Below, in pieces: positions 7,280 through 14,614 of a stretch of 17,932 nucleotides of DNA. The translations under genes and the position numbers were made by a program. The DNA is from Bradyrhizobium sp. (GTDB lineage Bacteria > Pseudomonadota > Alphaproteobacteria > Rhizobiales > Xanthobacteraceae). The DNA lies in NCBI GenBank assembly GCA_013695565.1, contig JACDAG010000304.1, forward strand, positions 1 through 17,932, in the 5' to 3' direction. Each line of letters starts with the position of its first letter. Positions within the stretch are counted from its first letter, which is position 1. The notes below the pieces were generated by a model that saw only the letters and a program-made list of their open reading frames with translations, had not been told where the DNA came from and did not search any database.

Positions 7280-8386
7280 TCAGCGCTCGAGCCGATACGC
7301 CTCAACCTGCGCTTTCAGCCGCTCCAGCGATGCCAACGGCGCCATGGGATCGACGAGGTATTTCCGCATCCCCAGCATCTGCAGGACCTTGAGATCGATG
7401 ACCGGCGAGTGATGGATCACGTCGGCGTAATTATCGAGATCATGCGTGATCGCCTTGACCTCGCGGAAATCGTGCAGACGCACGTTGGGAAATTTCGTCA
7501 ATCGTGGAAAAGCGTAGGCGGTGAAATCGTAGCTGACCTTGAGCGTCGACGGCGACGCGTCGCGCATCGCGACGAATTGCAGGATCGAATAGGGCGTGAA
7601 GTAGATGTCGAACGTCACGTCCGGATGGCGCTCGATCAGGCCGATCGCATCGCGCTCGAAGGCAGCGACCATCGCGTTGTAATCGTAACCGGCGGCGATC
7701 TCTCCGCTGCGCGCGGGGTCGGTGATGCGTCTGAACGACGATAGCGCGGCTTTCGCATTGTAGGAGCCGGCAATGTCGAAATCGGGCTGCAGCGCGTTGA
7801 GATCATCGATCTCGGCAATCGGGAATTTGAACACGACGCCGCTGGCCAGCCGCGCGACCGTGAGCCGCAGCGGCGGGATCGTTCGCGCCACGACCATCAA
7901 CGATTCCCGCCCCATCGCGCCGCTGAACAGATAGCTCGCGATGCCCCTGGCGTTGCGCCGGTAGAGATCCGCGGGGAAGTAGGCTTCGGAATCGACATCG
8001 GGCGCGTTGCGGAAGATCCAGTCGTCCATCTGCCAGAGCACCCGCTTCGGACGGCGCTCCAGCGCCGCCGCCAGCACAAAACGTTGCTCTTTCGAGGTCG
8101 CGCCGGTCATCGACAGTTTCAGCGAGCGGACGCCCAGCGCCTTGTCGATCTCGCTCTGCCGGAAGTGGATCGCGAGCGAAGTACCCATGAAGGCGGTGTC
8201 GAACTCCTGGCTTCGGATCAGGCCGGCGTCCTGCATCCGGCTGTCGGGCGAATACATCGCCGGAAACAGCCGGGCCGGCCGGAACAGCTGCAGGGGATCG
8301 ACGACATAGTTCAGCACCGCAACTGCCAGGATGATGGCTACCGTCGCGCACAGAAGCCTCGCCAGATGTTTGGAAGCTGTTCTCAT
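7280..8386 (-). CDS. Membrane-anchored SGNH/DltD-like protein paired with the MBOAT acyltransferase
   Basis: About 368 residues from ATG 8386. An N-terminal membrane segment (residues 9-28, LARLLCATVAIILAVAVLNY) would leave the rest in the periplasm. EFDTAFMGTSLAIHF (61-75) resembles block I of SGNH enzymes with S70 as candidate nucleophile, and DVIH (322-325) in a C-terminal loop fits the DxxH catalytic pair. Together with the MBOAT gene just upstream, this suggests an AlgJ/AlgX- or DltD-like partner that passes acyl groups to a surface polymer. That role is inference. The longer frame up to 8440 is encoded by a repeat and is doubtful; ATG 8401 is an alternative with a GAAGAG site four bases upstream. 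Its last codon at 7280 faces the plus-strand permease across a repeat. It could be an uncharacterised rhizobial family; overall similarity to known SGNH proteins looks low. Confidence 0.7.
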   Translation of the reverse strand: MRTASKHLARLLCATVAIILAVAVLNYVVDPLQLFRPARLFPAMYSPDSRMQDAGLIRSQEFDTAFMGTSLAIHFRQSEIDKALGVRSLKLSMTGATSKEQRFVLAAALERRPKRVLWQMDDWIFRNAPDVDSEAYFPADLYRRNARGIASYLFSGAMGRESLMVVARTIPPLRLTVARLASGVVFKFPIAEIDDLNALQPDFDIAGSYNAKAALSSFRRITDPARSGEIAAGYDYNAMVAAFERDAIGLIERHPDVTFDIYFTPYSILQFVAMRDASPSTLKVSYDFTAYAFPRLTKFPNVRLHDFREVKAITHDLDNYADVIHHSPVIDLKVLQMLGMRKYLVDPMAPLASLERLKAQVEAYRLER

Positions 8387-8395
8387 GTCATGTTT

Positions 8396-8444
8396 GAGCA
8401 TGATCTCTTCGGAAAACCGGCCTCCACTTTTCCGGATCATGCTC
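8396..8444. repeat. Inverted repeat GAGCATGATC...GATCATGCTC (family E)
   Basis: Ten-base perfect outer arms (8396-8405 and 8435-8444) with inner TTCGGAAAA...TTTTCCGGA pairing make a long hairpin. It bridges the two genes of the MBOAT-SGNH pair. Its right end overlaps the MBOAT stop codon by one base (TAG at 8446-8444 on the minus strand). Its left end lies ten bases from the start of the SGNH gene. I recognise this element type from Bradyrhizobium intergenic regions. Confidence 0.88.
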
Positions 8445-9880
8445 TAGAACCTGAAATAAATGAATTCGCTGTGCTGCTGGATTCCGAGAATCCCGAACGC
8501 CAGCACCGCAGCACTTGCATAGATCAACAGTGGGCGCAGTCGCCATGCGCCGAGATTTTCGCCGACCTTCCGATTCCTGTGATCGTAGCCCATTATTTCT
8601 TGCGTGTTCGGCGCGAACCAGGCGAGCGCGGCATAGAGCAGGATGAACAGCGAATAAGCCATCTCGCCGCGGCCGAAGGCGATATGGCCGGGGTCGGCCA
8701 TTTTCGACAGCACATGCAGCGCGCTCGTGATGTTGTCGGCACGGAAGAACACCCAGGCGACGACGACGGCGAGAAACGTCAGGATGATACCGGCGACATT
8801 GGCCACGGGAGCGAAGCGCGGCGCCAGCTTCGGCCCGTAATTGTTCCAGGCGTGGTTGATGCAGAGATAAGCGACGTGCAGCGCGCCCCACACCACAAAA
8901 GTCCAGGCGGCACCGTGCCAGAGGCCGCCGAGCAGCATGGTGATCGCCAGATTGACGTAGCGCAGTGCCGGGCCGTGGCGGTTGCCGCCGAGCGGGATGT
9001 AGAGATAGTCGCGCAGGAACTGCGACAGCGTCATGTGCCAGCGCCGCCAGAAATCGATGATCGAGGTCGCCTTGTAGGGCGAGTTGAAATTCAGCGGCAG
9101 GAAGATGCCGAACATCAGCGATATCCCGATCGCCATGTCGGAATAGCCGGAGAAATCGAAATAGAGCTGGAACGTATAGGCCAGCGCGCCAATCCAGGCT
9201 TGATCGAAGGTCGGCGTCGCCGGCCCGAACGCCAGCGCGACCAGCGGCTGGATGCCGTCGGCGAGGCAGGTCTTCTTGAACAGGCCGATCGCGAAGATCA
9301 TCACGCCGCACAGGATCAGATGCGGATCGGGGCGCTTGGCCTCGGCGCGCTCGAACTGCGGGATCATATCCCTGTGGTGCAGGATGGGACCGGCAATCAG
9401 GTGCGGAAAATAAGTGACGAACAGCGCGTAATGCGGCAGCGCGTAGCGCGCGACATTGCCCCTGAAGGCATCGACCAGGAATGCGATCTGGGTAAAGGTG
9501 TAAAAGGAGATGCCGACCGGCAGCACGATGTTGACGACGAAATGGGTCGCAAACACCGCATTGAGATTGGCGGCGACAAAGCCGGCATATTTGAAGATGC
9601 CGAGCAGCACCAGATCGCCGCCGACGCCAATGGTCAGCACCGCGAAGCGCAGGCCAGGGCGCAGTTTCCGCTCGATCAGGAGATAACCGACGCCGTAATT
9701 GAAGGCGATCGAGCCCAGCAGCAACAGCACGAACGGCCAGCCGCTGAAGGCGTAGAAGGCGAACGACGCCAGCGCCAGCCACACCACCGGGGCCAGATTG
9801 CTGCGGCGGCCAAGGGCAAAATAACCGGCCAGGACGACCGGCAGGAACACGGACATAAACAGGTAGGAATTGAAGAGCAT
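8444..9880 (-). CDS. MBOAT-family O-acyltransferase (AlgI/PatA/DltB-like)
   Basis: A 478-residue polytopic membrane protein. Starting at MLFNSYLFMSVFLP, the typical AlgI-like beginning, it shows about ten hydrophobic segments. It has LPVGISFYTFTQIAFLVD (120-137), YFDFSGYSDMAIGIS (240-254), FWRRWHMTLSQFLRDYLYIP (277-296) and the catalytic-histidine motif GGLWHGAAWTF with H322. Proteins of this family move acetyl or other acyl groups across the inner membrane to periplasmic or surface polysaccharides. Here the acceptor is unknown, since no polysaccharide biosynthesis gene is in view. ATG 9880 was chosen over the longer frame (to 9952) because AGAAAGG lies five bases upstream. It probably forms an operon with the SGNH-like gene behind it. 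Confidence 0.92.
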   Translation of the reverse strand: MLFNSYLFMSVFLPVVLAGYFALGRRSNLAPVVWLALASFAFYAFSGWPFVLLLLGSIAFNYGVGYLLIERKLRPGLRFAVLTIGVGGDLVLLGIFKYAGFVAANLNAVFATHFVVNIVLPVGISFYTFTQIAFLVDAFRGNVARYALPHYALFVTYFPHLIAGPILHHRDMIPQFERAEAKRPDPHLILCGVMIFAIGLFKKTCLADGIQPLVALAFGPATPTFDQAWIGALAYTFQLYFDFSGYSDMAIGISLMFGIFLPLNFNSPYKATSIIDFWRRWHMTLSQFLRDYLYIPLGGNRHGPALRYVNLAITMLLGGLWHGAAWTFVVWGALHVAYLCINHAWNNYGPKLAPRFAPVANVAGIILTFLAVVVAWVFFRADNITSALHVLSKMADPGHIAFGRGEMAYSLFILLYAALAWFAPNTQEIMGYDHRNRKVGENLGAWRLRPLLIYASAAVLAFGILGIQQHSEFIYFRF

Positions 9881-10012
9881 CCAGGCCTTTCTCGGGTGCG
9901 GCGAAAAGCCTAACCATACAAGTCCGCCGCCAACAACCCTGCGGGTGGCCACTTGGCAACCCCTTCTGGCAATTCGTACTTTCGACCCGATTTAATGCCA
10001 ACAGCCTCTCCC

Positions 10013-10075
10013 CGTCATTGCCGGGCAAAAGCGCAAAGCGCGTCTTTACGCAGATGCCCCCGGCAATCCATGACG
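10013..10075. repeat. Palindromic repeat of a third type (family C) before ptrB
   Basis: The outer arms are CGTCATTGCCGGGC (10013-) and CCCGGCAATCCATGACG (10059-10075), with CGTCA/TGACG and ATTGCCGGG/CCCGGCAAT matching perfectly. The centre holds AAAGCGCAAAGCGCGTCTTT. It ends 29 bases before the Shine-Dalgarno of ptrB, so it would sit in or just before the leader of that mRNA. Confidence 0.8.
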
Positions 10076-10104
10076 AAAAGTACAAAGACAACACCGACCA
10101 TAAC

Positions 10105-10109
10105 GAGGA
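10105..10109 (+). promoter_or_regulatory. Shine-Dalgarno GAGGA supporting a TTG start for ptrB
   Basis: GAGGA is four bases upstream of TTG 10114. The longer frame back to 10018 begins inside the palindromic repeat, and the ATG at 10054 also lies within it, so both are less likely starts. Confidence 0.55.
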
Positions 10110-10113
10110 TCGC

Positions 10114-12228
10114 TTGACCCAATCGACGACCAAAGGCCGTTCCCTGCAGGCGCCGGTGGCGCCGCGCCGCCCGCATTCCTTCACCACCCATGGCATCACG
10201 GTGACGGATGATTATGCGTGGCTCAAGGATGCCAGATGGCAGGAGGTGCTGCGCGACCGGTCGATCCTCGACGCCGATATCCGCCAATATCTCGAAGCCG
10301 AAAACGACTACACCGAGAGCCTGCTCGGTCACACCTCGCCGCTGCAGAAGAAGCTGGTTGCGGAGATGCGCGGGCGCATCAAGGAAGACGATTCCAGCGT
10401 GCCGGCGCCGGATGGCCCGTTCGCCTATCTGCGAAAATTCCGCGAGGGCGGCCAGCACGAGATGTTCGGCCGCACCCCGCGCGACGGCGGCGAGGTCGAG
10501 ATCGTGCTCGACGGCGACGCGCTGGCCGCTTCCCACGGCTATTTCAAGTTCGGCGGTGCGCGGCATTCGCCCGACCACGCCTTGCAGGCCTGGAGCGCCG
10601 ACACCAAGGGCTCGGAATATTTCTCGATCCGCGTCCGCGACTGGGCCGGCGGCCAGGACAGCGACGATCTGGTCGAGGAGACCGACGGCAGCGTGGTCTG
10701 GAGCAAGGACGCCAAGAGCTTCTTCTACGTCAAGCTCGACGACAACCACCGGCCGATGCAGGTGTGGCGGCATCGCCTCGGCACCCAACAGGCCGACGAC
10801 GCGCTGGTCTATGAGGAACAGGATTCCGGCTGGTTCACCCATCTGCATGAGAGCGCCAGCGGACGTTTCTGCGTCATCGCCGGCGGCGATCACGAAACCT
10901 CGGAGCAGCGGCTGATCGACATGGCCAACCCCGAGGCGCCGCCGCGACTGGTCGCAGCGCGCGAGGAAGGCGTGCAATATTCCATCGCCGACCGCGGCGA
11001 CGAATTGTTCATCCTCACCAACGCCGATGACGCCATCGACTTCAAGGTGATGACCGCGCCGCTGGATGCGCCCGAGCGCGCCAACTGGCGCGACCTGATC
11101 CCGCATCGCGAAGGCATCTATGTGCTCGATGTCGAACTCTACGCCGGCCACATGGTGCGGCTGGAGCGCGCCAACGCGCTGCCTGCGATCATCATCCGCG
11201 ACCTCACGAGCGGCGAAGAACACGCCATCGCCTTCGATGAAGCGGCCTATTCGCTCGACACCATGGGCGGCTATGAATTCGAAACCACCAATCTGCGGTT
11301 TTCCTATTCGTCGATGACGACGCCCTCGGAAGTCTATGATTACGACATGGCGAAGCGGACGCGGGACTTACGCAAGCGCCAGGAGATTCCATCCGGCCAT
11401 GACCCGGCCGACTACGTCACCACGCGCATCATGGCGACGGCGCATGACGGCGCGAAAGTTCCGGTCTCGATCCTGCACCGCAAGGACCTGGTGCGCGATG
11501 GCAAAGCGCCGCTGCTGCTCTATGGCTACGGCTCCTACGGCATGGCGATGCCGGCCTCGTTCGCCGCGAACCGGCTGTCGCTGGTCGATCGCGGTTTCGT
11601 CTATGCGATCGCGCATATCAGGGGCGGCGCGGACAAGGGCTGGGGCTGGTATCTCGACGGCAAGCGCGAAAAGAAAACCAACACGTTCGACGATTTTGCC
11701 GCCGCCGGCGGCGCGTTGATCGAGGCAAAATACACCGATGCAAAACGCATCGTCGGCCATGGCGGCAGCGCCGGCGGAATGCTGATGGGCGCGGTCGCCA
11801 ACCGCTCGGGCGAATTGTTCGCCGGCATCGTCGCGGAAGTGCCGTTCGTCGACGTGCTCAACACCATGCTCGACGACACGCTGCCGCTGACGCCGCCGGA
11901 ATGGCCGGAATGGGGCAACCCGATCGAGAGCGAAAAGGATTTCCGCACCATCCTTTCCTACTCGCCCTACGACAATCTCGCGGCCAAGGACTATCCGCTG
12001 ATCCTCGCGATGGGTGGGCTGACCGATCCGCGCGTCACCTATTGGGAACCGGCAAAATGGATCGCGCGGCTGCGCGCGACCATGAAGGGCGGCGGCCCGG
12101 TGCTGCTCCGCACCAACATGGGCGCCGGCCATGGCGGCGCGTCGGGCCGCTTCAACCGGCTCGATGAGATCGCGATCGTCTATGCGTTTGCGTTATGGGC
12201 GGTGGGGTTGGCGGAGGCGGAGGTGTGA
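10114..12228 (+). CDS. ptrB: Oligopeptidase B (protease II), S9A family
   Basis: A 704-residue serine peptidase that would cut short peptides after basic residues, usually in the cytoplasm; no signal peptide is seen. The N-terminus (APVAPRRPHSFTTHGITVTDDYAWLKD) is the typical beginning of the family. A beta-propeller region covers roughly residues 70-400 and the alpha/beta-hydrolase domain the remainder. Catalytic residues are S552 in GHGGSAGGMLMG, D638 in GGLTDPRVTYWEPAKW and H673 in MGAGHGGASGRF. AHIRGGADKGWGWYLDGK and EWGNP...ILSYSPYDNL are also hallmark oligopeptidase B stretches, and the length fits. The start was set at TTG 10114. It stands alone: divergent from the MBOAT pair and convergent with the aldehyde dehydrogenase. 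Confidence 0.92.
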   Translation: MTQSTTKGRSLQAPVAPRRPHSFTTHGITVTDDYAWLKDARWQEVLRDRSILDADIRQYLEAENDYTESLLGHTSPLQKKLVAEMRGRIKEDDSSVPAPDGPFAYLRKFREGGQHEMFGRTPRDGGEVEIVLDGDALAASHGYFKFGGARHSPDHALQAWSADTKGSEYFSIRVRDWAGGQDSDDLVEETDGSVVWSKDAKSFFYVKLDDNHRPMQVWRHRLGTQQADDALVYEEQDSGWFTHLHESASGRFCVIAGGDHETSEQRLIDMANPEAPPRLVAAREEGVQYSIADRGDELFILTNADDAIDFKVMTAPLDAPERANWRDLIPHREGIYVLDVELYAGHMVRLERANALPAIIIRDLTSGEEHAIAFDEAAYSLDTMGGYEFETTNLRFSYSSMTTPSEVYDYDMAKRTRDLRKRQEIPSGHDPADYVTTRIMATAHDGAKVPVSILHRKDLVRDGKAPLLLYGYGSYGMAMPASFAANRLSLVDRGFVYAIAHIRGGADKGWGWYLDGKREKKTNTFDDFAAAGGALIEAKYTDAKRIVGHGGSAGGMLMGAVANRSGELFAGIVAEVPFVDVLNTMLDDTLPLTPPEWPEWGNPIESEKDFRTILSYSPYDNLAAKDYPLILAMGGLTDPRVTYWEPAKWIARLRATMKGGGPVLLRTNMGAGHGGASGRFNRLDEIAIVYAFALWAVGLAEAEV

Positions 12229-12233
12229 GCCTC

Positions 12234-12280
12234 GTGTCCCGGACGCGGTGCAGCGTGAAACGCTGCTCCGCAGAACCGGG
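12234..12280. repeat. Palindromic repeat (family D) between convergent genes, terminator-like
   Basis: GTGTCCCGGACGCGGT begins the element and CCGCAGAACCGGG ends it. CCCGG (12238-12242) pairs with CCGGG (12276-12280). Inside is a perfect 7-bp stem GCAGCGT/ACGCTGC with a GAA loop (12250-12266). It lies between the ptrB stop (12228) and the native stop of the aldehyde dehydrogenase (12299), so it could end transcription from both sides. Confidence 0.75.
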
Positions 12281-12298
12281 GAACGTCGCCCGTTCGCT

Positions 12299-13740
12299 TT
12301 ACGGCAACGTATACGCGGTCTTGACCGTCGTATAAAACTCCGCGGCGTAGCGGCCCTGTTCGCGGGCGCCGAAGCTGGAGCCTTTTCGGCCGCCGAACGG
12401 CACGTGGTAATCGACGCCGCGATCGGCAAATTCACCATCACCATGCCGGCTTCGGAATTCCGCTTGTAGTCGCTGGCGTATTTCAAGCTGGTGGTGCAGA
12501 TGCCGGATGACAGGCCGAAATCGGTGTCGTTGGCGGTCGCCAGTGCTTCGGCGTAATCCTTGACCCGGATCACCGCGGCCACCGGCCCAAAAATTTCCTC
12601 GCGCGCGATCCGCATCTTGTTCGTCACATCGGTGAACAGCGCCGGCTGCAGATAGAAGCCGGGCGCGTCGCGATTGAGGCGCTCGCCGCCGAACGCAAGC
12701 TTGGCGCCCTCGTCCTTGCCGATGCTGATATATTTGAGATCCTGATCGAGCTGGCTCTGGTCGACCACCGGGCCGATGTCGGTGCCGGCCTTGACGGCAT
12801 CGTCGATCTTGAGGCCGCGCATCCGCTCGGTCAGCGCCTCGACGAATTTGTCGTGGATCCCTGACGTGACGATCAGCCGCGAGGCGGCGGTGCAGCGCTG
12901 TCCGGTCGAGAAGAACGCGCTGTTGGCGGCGCATTCCACCGCGACCTTCAGATCGGCGTCATCGAGAACCACCAGCGGATTCTTGCCGCCCATCTCGAGC
13001 TGGAACTTCTTCATCGGCCGCGAGGCGATACAGGCGGATGCGACCTTCTGGCCAGTGACAACCGACCCGGTGAAACTGATTGCCGCAACATCGGGATGCT
13101 CCAGCAGGACGGCGCCGACTTCGGAGCCGCGCCCGATCACGAGGTTGAGCACGCCCTTCGGCAGGCCCGCGCGATGCAGGATATCGACCAGCGCCCAGGT
13201 CGAACCCGGGACGAGGTCGGCGGGCTTGATCACCACGGTGTTGCCATAGGCCAAAGCCGGCGCGATCTTCCAGGCCGGAATAGCGATCGGAAAATTCCAC
13301 GGCGTGATCAGGCCGACAACGCCGAGCGCTTCGCGTGTGATCTCGATGTCGATGCCGGGACGCACGGAGGCCAGTTTCTCGCCCGCCATCCGCAGGCATT
13401 CGCCGGCAAAGAACGCAAAAATCTGTCCGGCGCGCGCGACTTCGCCGATACCTTCCGGCAGCGTCTTGCCTTCCTCGCGCGACAACAGCCGGCCCAACTC
13501 GTCCTTGCGCGCGAGGATTTCGTCCGACGCTTTCTTGAGGATGTCGTAGCGCACTTGCGGCGTCGACCGCGACCATGCCGGAAACACCGCCTTGGCGGCC
13601 GCGATCGCGGCCTCCGCCTGCGCGCGCGTGCCGCGCACAGCTTCGCCTACGATATCATTGGTATCGGACGGATTGACGTTCGGCGCGCGGGCGCCATCGG
13701 ACAACCATTCGCCATCGATCAGACTGTTGAACATCAGCAT
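12299..13740 (-). pseudogene. Aldehyde dehydrogenase with a 3'-proximal frameshift
   Basis: An NAD(P)-dependent aldehyde dehydrogenase (about 480 residues when repaired), of the group that includes alpha-ketoglutarate semialdehyde dehydrogenase. Visible are TPWNFPIAIPAWK (146-158), FTGS (223-226), the general base E249 in QLEMGGKNP, the nucleophile C283 in STGQRCTAASR, and EEIFGPV. The frame is intact to GMVMVNLPIA. Then the expected family ending GVDYHVPFGGRKGSSFGARE...YTTVKTAYTLP is found in another frame, ending at TAA 12299. One base appears to be missing at about 12418-12421. Without correction, the frame runs on to 12193 into the end of ptrB with 74 unrelated residues. ATG 13740 is the likeliest start; GTG 13752 and ATG 13734 are alternatives with no better ribosome site. 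It is the last gene of the minus-strand sugar-acid cluster, 51 bases after the RraA-like gene. A sequencing or assembly error is a real alternative. Confidence 0.85.
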
Positions 13741-13791
13741 GAGTGGACTCACTGTTGGAGAAAATGCGTTCGGTATGGGCCAGCTTGTATA

Positions 13792-14511
13792 TTATCGCCC
13801 GTTGGTCTTGCGCCAAGCCGCAAAATCCTTTGGCGTCTGTTCGTCGGTCGCGGGGTAGAGGCCGAGGATCGAGCGGCCGTTGCGCACCTCCTCGGTGACA
13901 AAATCCTCGAACGCGGTCATCTCGACGGCCTCGTCGGCGATTTCGTCGGCAAGATGCGCTGGTATCACGATCACACCGTCGCTGTCGCCGAGAATGACGT
14001 CGCCGGGGAACACCGGCGCGTCGCCGCAGCCGATCGGCACGTTGATCTCGATCGCCTGATGCAGCGTCAGATTGGTCGGCGCGCTCGGCCGCTGGTGGTA
14101 GGCGGGAAAGCCGAGCGCGGCGATTTCAGCGGAATCGCGAAAGCCACCGTCGGTGATGACCCCGGCCGCGCCGCGCTTCATCAGCCGCGTCACCAGAATG
14201 GCGCCGGCGGATGCCGCGCGGGCATCCTTGCGGCTGTCCATGACCAATACCGCGCCGGGCGGGCAGTCTTCGATCGCCTTGCGCTGCGGATGGGCACGGT
14301 CGCGGAACACCTCGATCTTGTTGAGATCCTCGCGCGCCGGCATGTAGCGCAGCGTGAAGGCCTCGCCGACCAGCACCGGCTGGTTGGGCCCCAGCGGATG
14401 CACATCCTGGATCATCTGGATGCGCAAGCCGCGCTTGAACAGCGCGGTGGCGACGGTGGCGGTGGACACGGTCTTCAGCTTGTTGCGGGTGGCGTCGGAG
14501 AGTTTTGTCAT
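13792..14511 (-). CDS. RraA-family protein, putative class II pyruvate aldolase or decarboxylase-like enzyme
   Basis: A 239-residue protein of the RraA/4-hydroxy-4-methyl-2-oxoglutarate aldolase fold. Diagnostic stretches are VGEAFTLRYMP (48-58), AGAILVTRLMKRGAAGVITDGGFRDSAEI (102-130) with R125 and D126 at the expected substrate and metal site, and PGDVILGDSDGVIVIP (169-184). Classic RraA proteins are about 160 residues and bind RNase E. The longer proteins with these residues, common in rhizobial catabolic clusters, are more often metal-dependent aldolases. In this operon, between lactonase and aldehyde dehydrogenase, an aldolase-like step on a 2-keto-3-deoxy acid is a reasonable inference. 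ATG 14511 gives the usual N-terminus (TKLSDATRNKLKTVSTATV). ATG 14529 and 14535 are in frame but lie at or in the adjacent repeat. Confidence 0.85.
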   Translation of the reverse strand: MTKLSDATRNKLKTVSTATVATALFKRGLRIQMIQDVHPLGPNQPVLVGEAFTLRYMPAREDLNKIEVFRDRAHPQRKAIEDCPPGAVLVMDSRKDARAASAGAILVTRLMKRGAAGVITDGGFRDSAEIAALGFPAYHQRPSAPTNLTLHQAIEINVPIGCGDAPVFPGDVILGDSDGVIVIPAHLADEIADEAVEMTAFEDFVTEEVRNGRSILGLYPATDEQTPKDFAAWRKTNGR

Positions 14512-14529
14512 GGTACTCACTTTCTTCAT

Positions 14530-14607
14530 CGTCATTCCGGAGCGCTCGCGACAGCGAGCGAATCCGGAATCTCGAGGTTCCGGGTTCGCTTCGCGCCCCG
14601 GAACGAC
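14530..14607. repeat. Family B palindromic repeat between lactonase and RraA-like gene
   Basis: CGTCATTCCGGAGCG on the left and CCCCGGAACGAC on the right, with internal GCTCGCGACAGCGAGC and AATCTCGAGGTT. It is the same type as 5338-5442 but shorter. It lies seven bases from the lactonase stop (14615) and 18 bases from the RraA-like start. Confidence 0.88.
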
Positions 14608-14614
14608 AGGTGGC

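Larger units (their letters stand above)
9881..10113. other. Divergent intergenic region between MBOAT and oligopeptidase B
   Basis: 233 bases between two start codons pointing away from each other, so promoters for both genes should lie here. I see no pair of hexamers with proper spacing that I would defend; TTGGCA at 9953 with TACTTT at 9977 is the best but poor. TTGGCAA and CTGGCAA occur 13 bases apart as a short direct repeat (9953-9972). A family C repeat fills 10013-10075. Confidence 0.6.

Noticed and set aside
7192..7392. 66-residue plus-strand frame over the repeat at 7187
   Set aside because: Mostly translated repeat and antisense of the SGNH-like gene; no independent support.
8084..9913. 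609-residue open frame opposite the MBOAT gene
   Set aside because: Low-complexity charged sequence full of H, Q, R and D; it mirrors third-position GC on the real strand, which encodes a clear MBOAT enzyme.
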